The position numbers and the translations under genes are program-made. From positions 1 through 64,000 of the forward strand of contig NZ_QLLL01000013.1 of the NCBI RefSeq assembly GCF_003259335.1: a stretch of DNA of 64,000 nucleotides. The letters run 5' to 3'. This DNA is from Chitinophaga skermanii (GTDB taxonomy: Bacteria; Bacteroidota; Bacteroidia; Chitinophagales; Chitinophagaceae). Below the pieces are notes generated by a model. The model saw only the letters and a program-made list of their open reading frames with translations. It did no database searches and was not told where the DNA came from. Below, piece by piece: positions 27,170 to 36,012 of this stretch (position 1 is its first letter; each line of letters starts with the position of its first letter).

Positions 27170-30100
27170 TTATTTACTGTAATAACCTGGAAAAATATCG
27201 GCCAGCGGGGCAACAACTTGCTCGCAAACGCGCTTGAAGGTAATAGCGTGACTAGGTTGGTCGAAATAACCACGTTCATATTCCTTTACCATGTACCTGT
27301 CGCTATTGGCAAACTTGCCACCTTCGAAAATATCATGCACCAGCTTGGCAAATTTCTCTTCATCGATTCCTGCTATTTTAGCGGGTTCAATATCGAAGTC
27401 GGGGGAGAATGGAAGTATCTCCGTTAGCCCTTGTAAATAGAAGTTCTTTAAGATACGAAGGCGCTGTATTGCATCTTCCCGGCTAATGGATGTTGCCTCG
27501 AAAACTTGTTCTTTAGCGGCGCCGGAAATGAATTGTAAACCTGTTAGTTTACCGGCGGCTACGCCAGCTAGGTAGGCAATATAGGCTTCGATCATATTCC
27601 GTAAATCGCGGGTCGACCACGATACTTTTACCCATGTGCCATCGTATACATTTTCTAAGCTGCATTTCAACACTACTTCATCAACCTGTATATCAAAATC
27701 CAAACGCTCCGCCAACTTACCTGCTGTACAGGCTTCAAATAAGGCTCGTACAGGCTGCACCTTTTCTTCTACATGTTGAACCGCTACATAGGCCATATTG
27801 CGCAATGGCAACTTACCCGTTTTCACCAAGGCGGCACGTTCGGCCGGGGTAATACCTTGTGTAGGTAGCAGCTTGTGTTTCATACCCCATTGCTGCAACT
27901 TATCTAAGCTGAACAACTCTGTTTCTCCCAACAAAATAGGATCATCGTTGAAATAGATGCCGAGTACTTTGTTGTAGTATGCTTTGAACGGGTTTTTGAA
28001 GAAGTTCGTGAGCATATCCAAAGTAAACTCTTCTAGCTGTGGTGCTTCAATTGTTTTATTAGGGTTAATGAAGTGAAGGGATGACAGGGCGTTCACATCC
28101 AAGTAACTATACAAACCAGGTACTTGGCCGTATTTACGACTGAATTCCTGCATGGGTTGCACTTTCACTAATTTCTTGCGCACATCTTCCGGGTTGCCAT
28201 TGTACCCGGCTTCAATATAATCCAATAACTCGTCTACCAAAACGGAAGGCGGAATGGCCGTATTATCGCTCACACTTCTACCCAAATAACTAATGTACAA
28301 ATACTGTTGGGCAGAAATGGTTGTTTCTAGGAATAGGTGCTTATCGTTCTCCTTCAAGTTACGATCTCCCCGTTTCGGTTCCTTCGACATAATATCGAAG
28401 CTCGATTTATTCTCTTTGCGGGGGAATTTATCATGGTTCAATCCCAATAACGCCACTACTTTAAACGGTATACTACGCATTGGAATAAGTGAACAGAAAG
28501 TAATACCCCCGTTCGCAAAAAGACTACTACGCGTGGTGCCAGTAATCACATTCAGCAAACTATGTACAAACACGCTATAGGGCACTTTACCAGGCAGGTA
28601 CTCGTGTAATAAGTTGAATGCTGAAAGTTCCTTTAACAAGGTGGTATAATCTTCATCGCTTTCGTCTTGTTGTTCGTACACAAGGCTATGCAGTAATTGC
28701 TCTACGTACTTCACCCAATCGGCAATACTACGCGCTTCGCGGCGTTCTTCTACGGCCGTGATAAGCACTTGCGCGAAATGACAAAAGCGGATTAAGTCGT
28801 ATGCTTCTTGCCCTTCCGCGATATCCAAGGGGAAAAAGCTATCGGTATATTCGCCGAATTCGGGTTCGCCGCTCATACAAATGCCGTACATAATCCGTTG
28901 AATACCGTATTTCCAGCTTACATATTGCGTTTCGTCTTCTTTATTACCTTCAATGCCAAACCTAATATTCGCGGCCTCAACAGCGGGGCGTAAGTACACG
29001 GGATCTTTTAGGTTAAAGCGCTTTCGGATGTACGAGAAATCGAGCAATTGCATTACCGCTTCTGCGGCAAATGTTTCTTCGTCTAACAACAACACCGCTT
29101 GTAGTGCATTGAAAAGATTATCGTTATCGGCATAGCTTTCATCGGCGATGGTATAACGAAAACGGTGCGGTGCGTGGTTGAACACGGCTTTGATATAGGG
29201 TGCATAAGCATCAATATCACTAACCATCACCACGATATCGCGGGATGATAATTTCTCTCTCCTTTGGTCGGACAAATGCACCAAGTAATTGTACAACGCT
29301 TCTACTTCCCTAGCAACGGTGTAGCAAGCATGTACTGTTATAGAGCCATCGGTTAAATCATTCTCCGAAAAACGGGTGCGATGATCTGTAGCGGCTGTAA
29401 ATATATCGTGTTGGATTTTGTGTAATAATGAATCGGTACGAGGTTCCACCACGCCAATTTCTTCGTAGGCATTAAGGAAACCATCGTTCGCAAAAAATAG
29501 GGCAAAGCTGTTTTGGATCACCTTTCCCCAACCGGTGAGCAAAGCATTCCCAACAACCGCTGCATCTACCCTATCTTGTAACCCTTTCGCGCGCCAACGG
29601 GCTAACTGTTTCTCGTTTCGATCTTCGAACCAAAACACGCCGGGTGCTGGGTTCAGGATATGGAAATGTACATCAATCACCTTCGATACCTCGTGCAAGA
29701 TTTCTACGTGGAATACCGTTAGGATGGATAAGCCAAATAGGTGAATGGCAGGCATCCGGTTAACGAGCGACTTGTGTTTCTCCGGTTGACTTTTTAGTAT
29801 ATCGAGGATATAATTCCCAATAAGCGTTTTATCAGGCAATATATCACCCGACAATTGCTTCACCCTTACCCATAACCATTCTTGCCACTCTTCTGTTTGC
29901 AATGTTTGCATATCGGCTTGGTTCCATTGCTGGATCATGCCGGGGCGGTATACTTGGTATTGATCGAGTAAATCGGCTACTTTCTCGGCTAATACCATCT
30001 TCTTCAAATCCGTTTCTTCACCGTGATCGAGGTAATAAGCAGCTACATCGGGGTAACGCTCTATGAACTCCGGTTCGCCGAGTAGTTTAAACAACAGCCA

Positions 30101-30370
30101 ACTTAGATGTTGGGACGACATGGATTGAATACTCGGTCCTCCCAAAATCATGTATAGCTGGAATAGCAAATCGTTCGGTTTTAGAAACCGGGCATTTGCA
30201 GCAATACCTACTTGGTATGCTTGCCGGTGTTTCAACCAGTTATTCATACCCTCGGTTTGCGTAATAATATAGTGAGGTTGAAATACGCTATAGTTGGCCG
30301 TTTGCAGGTCGTTAATCAATCCTTCTGCCAAGCTTTCTAACGAATTCGACACCTTGAGAAATAATGCCAT
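27170..30370 (-). CDS. recC: Exodeoxyribonuclease V subunit gamma (RecC)
   Basis: 1066 aa, close to the usual RecC length. The N-terminal helicase-like region lacks a Walker A loop (FQPHYIITQTEGMNNWLKHR in its place), as in RecC, which scans for Chi. Typical segments include RDIVVMVSDIDAYAPYI, GGITFCSLIPMRSIPFKVV and the inactive nuclease fold at the C-terminus. It sits between recD and recB in one transcript. Confidence 0.92.
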   Translation of the reverse strand: MALFLKVSNSLESLAEGLINDLQTANYSVFQPHYIITQTEGMNNWLKHRQAYQVGIAANARFLKPNDLLFQLYMILGGPSIQSMSSQHLSWLLFKLLGEPEFIERYPDVAAYYLDHGEETDLKKMVLAEKVADLLDQYQVYRPGMIQQWNQADMQTLQTEEWQEWLWVRVKQLSGDILPDKTLIGNYILDILKSQPEKHKSLVNRMPAIHLFGLSILTVFHVEILHEVSKVIDVHFHILNPAPGVFWFEDRNEKQLARWRAKGLQDRVDAAVVGNALLTGWGKVIQNSFALFFANDGFLNAYEEIGVVEPRTDSLLHKIQHDIFTAATDHRTRFSENDLTDGSITVHACYTVAREVEALYNYLVHLSDQRREKLSSRDIVVMVSDIDAYAPYIKAVFNHAPHRFRYTIADESYADNDNLFNALQAVLLLDEETFAAEAVMQLLDFSYIRKRFNLKDPVYLRPAVEAANIRFGIEGNKEDETQYVSWKYGIQRIMYGICMSGEPEFGEYTDSFFPLDIAEGQEAYDLIRFCHFAQVLITAVEERREARSIADWVKYVEQLLHSLVYEQQDESDEDYTTLLKELSAFNLLHEYLPGKVPYSVFVHSLLNVITGTTRSSLFANGGITFCSLIPMRSIPFKVVALLGLNHDKFPRKENKSSFDIMSKEPKRGDRNLKENDKHLFLETTISAQQYLYISYLGRSVSDNTAIPPSVLVDELLDYIEAGYNGNPEDVRKKLVKVQPMQEFSRKYGQVPGLYSYLDVNALSSLHFINPNKTIEAPQLEEFTLDMLTNFFKNPFKAYYNKVLGIYFNDDPILLGETELFSLDKLQQWGMKHKLLPTQGITPAERAALVKTGKLPLRNMAYVAVQHVEEKVQPVRALFEACTAGKLAERLDFDIQVDEVVLKCSLENVYDGTWVKVSWSTRDLRNMIEAYIAYLAGVAAGKLTGLQFISGAAKEQVFEATSISREDAIQRLRILKNFYLQGLTEILPFSPDFDIEPAKIAGIDEEKFAKLVHDIFEGGKFANSDRYMVKEYERGYFDQPSHAITFKRVCEQVVAPLADIFPGYYSK

Positions 30371-30379
30371 AAATACTTT

Positions 30380-32188
30380 TTATTGATCCTCCTTCCCGGC
30401 AGCCATTCTTGCGTTGATACCGGAACCCCTGTCCACGAATTTAGCGGCGGCGTTGATAATCGTTTGCTCGCTGCCTTGTACAAATACTTTTTTACGGGCG
30501 CGGCTAACGGCGGTATACAGCAATTCTCTTGTAAGAATGGGTGTTTCATTAACGGGTAATACAACAAGCACCGACGTGAACTCGGAGCCTTGGCTTTTGT
30601 GGATAGTCATGGCGAAAGCAGTTTCCGCTTGTGCCAAGTATCCCGGGAAAACGGCTTTCAAATCGCCGTTTGTATCTTCAAACCATGCCATCAGCACACC
30701 GCTTTCATCCTTGCGAATAATGCCTGTATCGCCATTAAACAGGCCGTGTTCATAATAGTTACGGGTAAGCATAATGGGTTTGTTCTCGTAAAAGTTCGTG
30801 CTTACCTGTAATAACTTTTTGTCTTGCAGGTATTTTTCGATGCGGCGGTTGATGGTGGTTAAACCCTGCGCTCCATCGCGTATGGCTACAAGTACACGTA
30901 GGTTGTTTAGCTTTTTGAGGGCTAAACGGATATCTTTTTCTTTGATGAACTCGGCGTATTCGCTAATGAATTGTTCGAATAACTTTTCGTTGTACTGTTG
31001 ATCGATATGTACTTCTTCATCTGCACCCGGTACAAGGAATGCTTGGATAACCGGTACATTATTTTGAATGAGTGCTTTACTGAACCTACCAATGCCTGCA
31101 TGCCCGGTAAACCTTCGGCTATGACGAAGCTCTACAACATGTTCGAACAAAGGGTGTTTACTTTGATGCTCGTTCGCTGTAGTAGTAATAGCACTCTCCT
31201 GCGCCATAAAGCTATTCATTAGCGCTGTTCTTTCGGGCGAGAAAACATTTAATTGTTCCTGCGCCTGGCAAAGATCCCCGAACAAACTCCCTGCTTCTAC
31301 CGAAGCTAATTGATCTTTATCGCCCAACATAATCAACCGCGATGTAGGTTTAATGGCCGACAATAACTTGGAAAATAAGGCCAAATCGATCATCGAACAT
31401 TCATCGACAATCATTACATCGTAATTCAATGGGTTCTCTTCATTGTGTTTAAAATAATGAGAACCGTTGATGGGCTTCAGTAGCCTGTGAATGGTAGAAG
31501 GACTTAAATCCTGGAAACGTTTCGCTGTTGCCGGGTCGGTTTGTGCGGCCGCATTCCGTAAGCTTTCGGCCATACGGGCAGCAGCTTTCCCAGTGGGGGC
31601 AGCTAGGGCTACCTTTAACTGTGGATCGATGGTATATAGAATGGACAGAATTTTTGCTACGGTAGTGGTTTTACCTGTTCCCGGGCCGCCAGTAATAATG
31701 GTAAAGTTGTTTAATACCCCGCTGATGGCGGCGGCTAATTGCCAATCAACTTTGTCGGCACTACCTTCGGGGGTTGAGCCACCGGGGAAAAGCGCACGTA
31801 CTTGCGCTTCGTGTTGTTGCAAGATGTTGATACGTTCTTGCAACACGCTTTCTTCGGCTTGTAAGAAAGCAGCGATATACCGGAGGAAATTGGTTTCGTA
31901 CTTGAAATAGCGTTGGAAATACAAGCGGCCATTATGCAAGATGAAGGGCTTATCTTCCGCATTGTTAATAGCCACCAGTTGAGAATTATACAGGCGCGAG
32001 GCATCCACTTGGTTCGCATAGGAACCGGGTAAGTCTTGGATATCTCCTTCGAGCTTGTGCAAGTCTAAACAGATATGTCCCTCGCCGAGTTTTTTGGATA
32101 ACAAGTAAATGAATGGCTTCAAAGCCGGTACATCGAAGTATTCCGCGAACTGTTGGTGCACATCGTTAATCGTAACAATATTTTTCAT
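30380..32188 (-). CDS. recD: Exodeoxyribonuclease V subunit alpha (RecD)
   Basis: 602 aa from the ATG at 32188, chosen because AGGAG lies about 9 bp upstream; the frame stays open to 32320, but that extension has no homology-like features. SF1B helicase motifs: GGPGTGKTTT near 165, VDECSMID, LGDKDQLASVEAG and TIHKSQGSEF. First gene of recD-recC-recB. RecBCD destroys linear phage DNA as well as repairing breaks, so its placement between two defence-type modules is notable. Confidence 0.93.
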   Translation of the reverse strand: MKNIVTINDVHQQFAEYFDVPALKPFIYLLSKKLGEGHICLDLHKLEGDIQDLPGSYANQVDASRLYNSQLVAINNAEDKPFILHNGRLYFQRYFKYETNFLRYIAAFLQAEESVLQERINILQQHEAQVRALFPGGSTPEGSADKVDWQLAAAISGVLNNFTIITGGPGTGKTTTVAKILSILYTIDPQLKVALAAPTGKAAARMAESLRNAAAQTDPATAKRFQDLSPSTIHRLLKPINGSHYFKHNEENPLNYDVMIVDECSMIDLALFSKLLSAIKPTSRLIMLGDKDQLASVEAGSLFGDLCQAQEQLNVFSPERTALMNSFMAQESAITTTANEHQSKHPLFEHVVELRHSRRFTGHAGIGRFSKALIQNNVPVIQAFLVPGADEEVHIDQQYNEKLFEQFISEYAEFIKEKDIRLALKKLNNLRVLVAIRDGAQGLTTINRRIEKYLQDKKLLQVSTNFYENKPIMLTRNYYEHGLFNGDTGIIRKDESGVLMAWFEDTNGDLKAVFPGYLAQAETAFAMTIHKSQGSEFTSVLVVLPVNETPILTRELLYTAVSRARKKVFVQGSEQTIINAAAKFVDRGSGINARMAAGKEDQ

Positions 32189-32419
32189 ACTACGTTTCTC
32201 CTGTTCTACAGGCACTAAGGCGTATTTTTTAGGAAGATAAGCGAATAATTTGCAACGGGTGCTAATTCCGCAGGTTTTTATGGTGGTACCCGGGGAATAG
32301 CAACTTGCAAAGTTATTCAAAGTATGGGATTTTAAAGGGAAGATTGTTGGGGGAAACCGTAGAGCTTCTGTAAAAAATGTAATATCTTCCTACATGTAGT
32401 TGTTGCAAGCCGTGTTCCG

Positions 32420-32554
32420 ATGCCCCGTTCTACAGTATTTATGCGAACATTATTCTTACGATTGGCTACAATTATGCCCTTGATAGCAACGGCTCAAACA
32501 AAGCACTTGGGAGGCGATGGTTTCAATTGCTATTTTGCAGTCGATAAAGATTAG
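32420..32554 (+). pseudogene. Short secreted-protein ORF, possibly the 5' remnant of a disrupted gene
   Basis: A 44-codon plus-strand frame. Residues 8-26 (MRTLFLRLATIMPLIATAQ) form a good signal peptide ending in TAQ, followed by KHLGGDGFNCYF and a stop. Only about 18 residues remain after cleavage. It sits 15 bp from the end of the rloB gene, at the junction between the recBCD region and the AT-rich rloAB module, which suggests the rest of the gene was lost when the module arrived. It could instead be a real short peptide or chance. Confidence 0.35.
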
Positions 32555-32569
32555 CAGGACACTTACAAT

Positions 32570-33229
32570 TTAGAACTTTACATTTTCATAATCAATCCCA
32601 CTTAGTTCGAAAAAGAATTGCATCTGTGCCATTCCAGCACGTGGATTTTGGAAATCAAAATCACCCAATTTTTTAGCATTGTCAATAGCGGATTTCAAAT
32701 GCGGTTTAAGCCTTAAATAAATATCGTTTCCTTGTGCTGTAAAGTACTTTTGTGTTTTATCGAAATTAGGTAAATGCTTTTTTAGCCTATCAATAGCTTT
32801 ATTACAATCAGTAAAATATTTTGCAGTAGACTCAAAATGCAGCAAAAACCAAAACTCTAAACAGGGATTATTTATAATAATAATTATGCTGGATTCTTTA
32901 CTCTTTGCATTTTTCTTTACGATAGCATTATAATAACGCTCTAATTTCTGCAGAGGAGTTTGAGTTCCTTTTTCGGCCAAAAGAGTTTCGTTGTTTACCA
33001 CATCTAAATCAATAATCCAAAATACCTTATCATAGTCTTCACTCAGTTCGATCACTTTATTATATTGATCTTCTAATTTTGTTTTTTGCGGAATTTGTGG
33101 ACTTAAAGTAATACCTAATTTTCTTTCATTACGCTTCAACATTTGCAAATACCAAACTTCACATTCTCCATCAACAACGAAAGCAAATCTTAAAGGTTTT
33201 GGTGATAATCTTTTGTTACTTTGCCTCAT
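32570..33229 (-). CDS. RloB-like TOPRIM-fold protein (AbiL-type defence pair)
   Basis: 219 aa. RloB-family features: FVVDGECEVWYL near residues 17-28 (the acidic first TOPRIM motif), WIIDLDVV (the DxD motif), and NNPCLEFWFLLHF. RloB proteins accompany RloA ATPases and correspond to AbiLii in lactococcal abortive infection. The gene overlaps rloA by 14 bp. The region is visibly more AT-rich than the core genes, consistent with horizontal acquisition. A nuclease role is plausible but not shown. Confidence 0.75.
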   Translation of the reverse strand: MRQSNKRLSPKPLRFAFVVDGECEVWYLQMLKRNERKLGITLSPQIPQKTKLEDQYNKVIELSEDYDKVFWIIDLDVVNNETLLAEKGTQTPLQKLERYYNAIVKKNAKSKESSIIIIINNPCLEFWFLLHFESTAKYFTDCNKAIDRLKKHLPNFDKTQKYFTAQGNDIYLRLKPHLKSAIDNAKKLGDFDFQNPRAGMAQMQFFFELSGIDYENVKF

Positions 33230-34526
33230 CCTCGATATCTATAAAATAATCACCTAAATTGGGAATTCCGCCTAATTTACCGGCTTTATAAGCATTGTAT
33301 ACATTAGTGGTATCTCGGATTACCGATGTATCAAAATCAGCCAAGGAGTATAATTCAGTAGTACCCTTCTCTGATTTATCTGTAAACCATATGGCATCGT
33401 TTCTGAAAATATCCTTGTTGTTAAATACTTCTCTATTATGCGTAGTTGCTATGATTTGAGACTTCTTTGAATTTATTAAAAAAGAAACAATAAAGTGTGT
33501 AAACAGATCTGGATGCAAGGAGGATTCGAGCTCATCGATAGGAAATATAGCAGGCTTTTGAATTACCAAACTTAATACTCCAGCAAATCCATAATACCTT
33601 TTAGTCCCTTGCGATTCGAGATCAAATGGCAAACTATATTTTTCTTTGTTTACAGTATGTTCAAACTCTAGGTTTAAAGACGTAACCTTCCCCTTGATTT
33701 TCAGCTCTTCCAATTTATCACTTGGAGCTTTTACTTGTTTTTCTAAAAATTCAATAAAACCATTGGGGATAGCCTCCTCCTTCTTCTCAATTAAAATATT
33801 GGAAATATTAAAGTCAGCTTGTTTTAAAATATTTAACACAGTTTCCTTTTGAATTTCCGCATTGTCAATACGAGCTGTAACATAAGTACTAAGATCGGTT
33901 TGAGTTACAATTATTCTTTTTAAATAATTCGCAAACCAATCGGTTACATCTTTCAAGTGTTTTTGCTCAATATTTGTTTTAATAAAACCACCTAATACAG
34001 TATTATTCCAAAGTGTATTAGCAGCAAGCGTTTTAGTAATATCCTTATCTTTTTCTATCTTACTATTGAAAGTTATTAATGACAATTGTTTTTCTACATC
34101 TGTACTTCTCTTATAGACATTATTTTTCTTGGGATTGTAGAAATATAGCTCTTCATTAATAATAGCCTTTCTATTGAACTCCACTTCATAAAAATAACGC
34201 GTTCCATTTTGTATTAAATCAATTGATATATGCGAATTCTGCAAGGAAGACTCAACATCAAATAAAAATGGGTTAAAATCTAATGTTTCAGTTTTTTTTG
34301 TTTCTGGCTCTATAACAAGATCACGCAAAAAATCTAGTGCATTTAAAATAGTGGTTTTGCCTGAGGCGTTCGCACCATATATAAGCCCCAATTTTAAAAC
34401 TCTTACATCATCAAGTGCTTGAATTATATAATAGTCTTCAAGTAAACTTGATTTATCGGCTTCAAATGACAATGTTTGTTTATCTTTTATTGGACCGAAA
34501 TTTTGAACACTGAAATTTACAATCAT
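33216..34526 (-). CDS. RloA-like AAA/ABC-type ATPase (AbiL-type defence pair)
   Basis: 436 aa. N-terminal FSVQNFGPIKDKQTLSFEA and Walker A YGANASGKTT (about 51-60), a long insertion (about 150-290), then FPIDELESSLHP (Walker B) and TTHNREVF (H-loop). This is the AAA15/OLD-like, SMC-type architecture of RloA and AbiLi. It is the first gene of a two-gene operon with rloB. The pair is known in accessory loci linked to restriction or abortive infection; anti-phage function here is inference. Confidence 0.8.
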   Translation of the reverse strand: MIVNFSVQNFGPIKDKQTLSFEADKSSLLEDYYIIQALDDVRVLKLGLIYGANASGKTTILNALDFLRDLVIEPETKKTETLDFNPFLFDVESSLQNSHISIDLIQNGTRYFYEVEFNRKAIINEELYFYNPKKNNVYKRSTDVEKQLSLITFNSKIEKDKDITKTLAANTLWNNTVLGGFIKTNIEQKHLKDVTDWFANYLKRIIVTQTDLSTYVTARIDNAEIQKETVLNILKQADFNISNILIEKKEEAIPNGFIEFLEKQVKAPSDKLEELKIKGKVTSLNLEFEHTVNKEKYSLPFDLESQGTKRYYGFAGVLSLVIQKPAIFPIDELESSLHPDLFTHFIVSFLINSKKSQIIATTHNREVFNNKDIFRNDAIWFTDKSEKGTTELYSLADFDTSVIRDTTNVYNAYKAGKLGGIPNLGDYFIDIEDEAK

Positions 34527-34874
34527 CCTCTCTTCAATTTTGGAATCAATTTACAAAATTAATAGCAATTATTATTAACAAGCAATACCTTTTTATCAAA
34601 TTTTTGTAAATCATTTTCAATTTCAAATAAAATAAACATCCTCCATTTACACGCTACATATCGCCTTCAAATGTTAAAGGAATTATCCCCTTTAACATGT
34701 CTTTCCCTTAAAGGCATATCCTTGAAATAAAAGTATATTAACGCTTATAAAGCAAATATGCAGTCGACACTTATGTGATTCAATTCTATTTTTAATATGA
34801 TTCAACTGAATGGATAGACAAAGGCAAGACCGCCCTGGTAACGAGGAAATAATGTAGGAGCGATAAGAAATAAA
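34527..34874. other. AT-rich intergenic region between rloA and tRNA-Leu 2
   Basis: About 350 bp without a gene. It contains a 10-bp perfect inverted repeat (ATGTTAAAGG at 34671-34680, CCTTTAACAT at 34689-34698, 8-bp spacer) about 145 bp before rloA and without a T-run, so it may be an operator rather than a terminator. No integrase or IS sequence is visible. Confidence 0.5.
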
Positions 34875-34909
34875 CAAAAAAGGTCGGAGAAAATTCTCCG
34901 ACCTTTTTG
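34875..34909 (-). terminator. Terminator of tRNA-Leu 2
   Basis: An 11-bp perfect stem (AGGTCGGAGAA with TTCTCCGACCT, 34881-34904) flanked by A-runs and T-runs on both sides, so it could work in both directions. It lies about 9 bp after the tRNA 3' end. Confidence 0.85.
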
Positions 34910-34917
34910 CCATCTTG

Positions 34918-35001
34918 TGCCCAGAACAGGAATCGAACCTGCACTCCCTTTCGAAAACAAGATTTTGAGTCTAGCGCGTCTACCAATTCCGCCATCTGGG
35001 C
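34918..35001 (-). tRNA. tRNA-Leu (anticodon CAA), copy 2
   Basis: 84 nt, same fold as copy 1 with the same CAA anticodon and the same 28:42 T-T mismatch in the anticodon stem. Three differences from copy 1: one in the D-loop and two at paired positions of the variable arm, which stays foldable (TTTC-GAAA-GGGA). CCA is not encoded. The identity with copy 1 continues about 8 bases past the 3' end (CAAGATGG). Confidence 0.96.
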
Positions 35002-35039
35002 TCTTATCTTTTGAACTGCGTTTTGCGCCGTTCGGGTTG

Positions 35040-35070
35040 CAAATGTAGAATTGTTTTTCAATTCTGCAAA
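35040..35070 (-). promoter_or_regulatory. Promoter of tRNA-Leu 2
   Basis: On the minus strand: TTTG (35070-35067), 19 bp, TACATTTG (35047-35040). Exact match to the Bacteroidota consensus, 38 bp before the tRNA. Confidence 0.85.
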
Positions 35071-35356
35071 AAATTATTTTCAATTGTAGGAAAATTCCAT
35101 AATTCATTGTCTTACAAGCGATCAGCTTTCATTCCCAAACATATCCAAAATACATCCCCAAAACATCCAACATATATCTCTACCATTGGAAGAACATTGG
35201 GGTAATATTGGAAAACCATAGAAAAACCTTTAAAACATATTGTAAAAACCACTGCGAGAAATATAGGTACTACTTCATTACTTGGTTACCAATCCATTAC
35301 GCTATCAACCCAATACCCACCAAGCAGAAACCCCAGTGTTTTCGGGCATCTACACT
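35071..35356. other. Gene-free stretch before the periodic repeat tract
   Basis: No supported gene. Overlapping plus-strand frames (starts at 35208 and 35282) have no domain, signal peptide or sensible composition. Short motifs such as CATCCAAA and ATTGGAAAA recur at loose 11-12-bp spacing, so the periodic tract that follows may begin here in decayed form. Confidence 0.5.
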
Positions 35357-35790
35357 TTTTTCACCGACATTTCACCGACTTTTACCTACAGAACCCCAGA
35401 ATTGGCGCGGGCCGTACCGACAGTTACCAAGGCTTTTGTCGACAAAAACCTTATCAAAGGGCCTATTTTACCGATAACAAGTAAGCTTTTACCTTGGATT
35501 TTATCGACTTTCACCAAGGTTCCTCCTAATAGCTATCATATAATCAAAGGAAAACCAGCTACTTGTGAAGGCAACCCGGCCAAACGCAAAGTCTCCTTAA
35601 AGGCAAGTTAAAGGGTTATCAAAGGCTTTTTATAGGCTGGTTAAAGTCTTTCAAAGGGTGCCTACAGTACTGGCAAGGGTTTTAAGCGATTTCAAAGGGA
35701 AGTTAAAGTCTTTCAAAGGGTACCCCTAGTGTTTTCAAGGGTTCCAGGCGATTTTCAAAGGGTTTTCAAAGGGTCGTCAAAGGCTTTGTG
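35357..35790. repeat. Degenerate short-repeat tract with 11-bp period
   Basis: Non-coding tract built from drifting short motifs. TCACCGAC recurs 11 bp apart (35361, 35372). CAAAGGG/CAAAGGC cores at 35756, 35767 and 35778 are 11 bp apart, and earlier ones (35620, 35652, 35693, 35714) fall near multiples of 11. A longer duplication of about 62 bp is visible (TTAAAGTCTTTCAAAGGGT at 35641 and 35703). The pattern resembles the cleaner array at 63301-63399. Confidence 0.7.
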
Positions 35791-35969
35791 CTAAATTTTA
35801 GCAGTTGGGGGGGTTGGGGAGCCAAGAACGAGATTGCCTTGGAGCATGGGCAAGATCAAAATAAGGCATTTTAAGGCCAATAAAAGGCGCCTTTTGACCT
35901 ATGACAACAAAATGTTCGGTTGATAAAAAATCGCCCTAAAAACAGCTTTAAAATAACAATCCGGCAGGC

Positions 35970-36001
35970 AATAAAAAAGAGTAAGCTTTACGCTTACTCT
36001 T
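35970..36001 (-). terminator. Terminator of katE
   Basis: A 10-bp stem (AAGAGTAAGC at 35977-35986 with GCTTACTCTT at 35992-36001) followed on the minus strand by a T-run; 12 bp after the katE stop. Confidence 0.8.
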
Positions 36002-36012
36002 GTGCTAAGAAT

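Noticed and set aside
34671..34698. Terminator upstream of rloA
   Set aside because: Perfect hairpin but no T-run on either strand; kept only as a possible operator.
22732..34918. Integrative element bounded by the two tRNA-Leu genes
   Set aside because: No integrase, excisionase or att repeats; content between them is mostly core recBCD.
35208..35611. Overlapping plus-strand frames of 89 and 109 codons
   Set aside because: Lie in the periodic non-coding tract, no domain, signal peptide or start signal.
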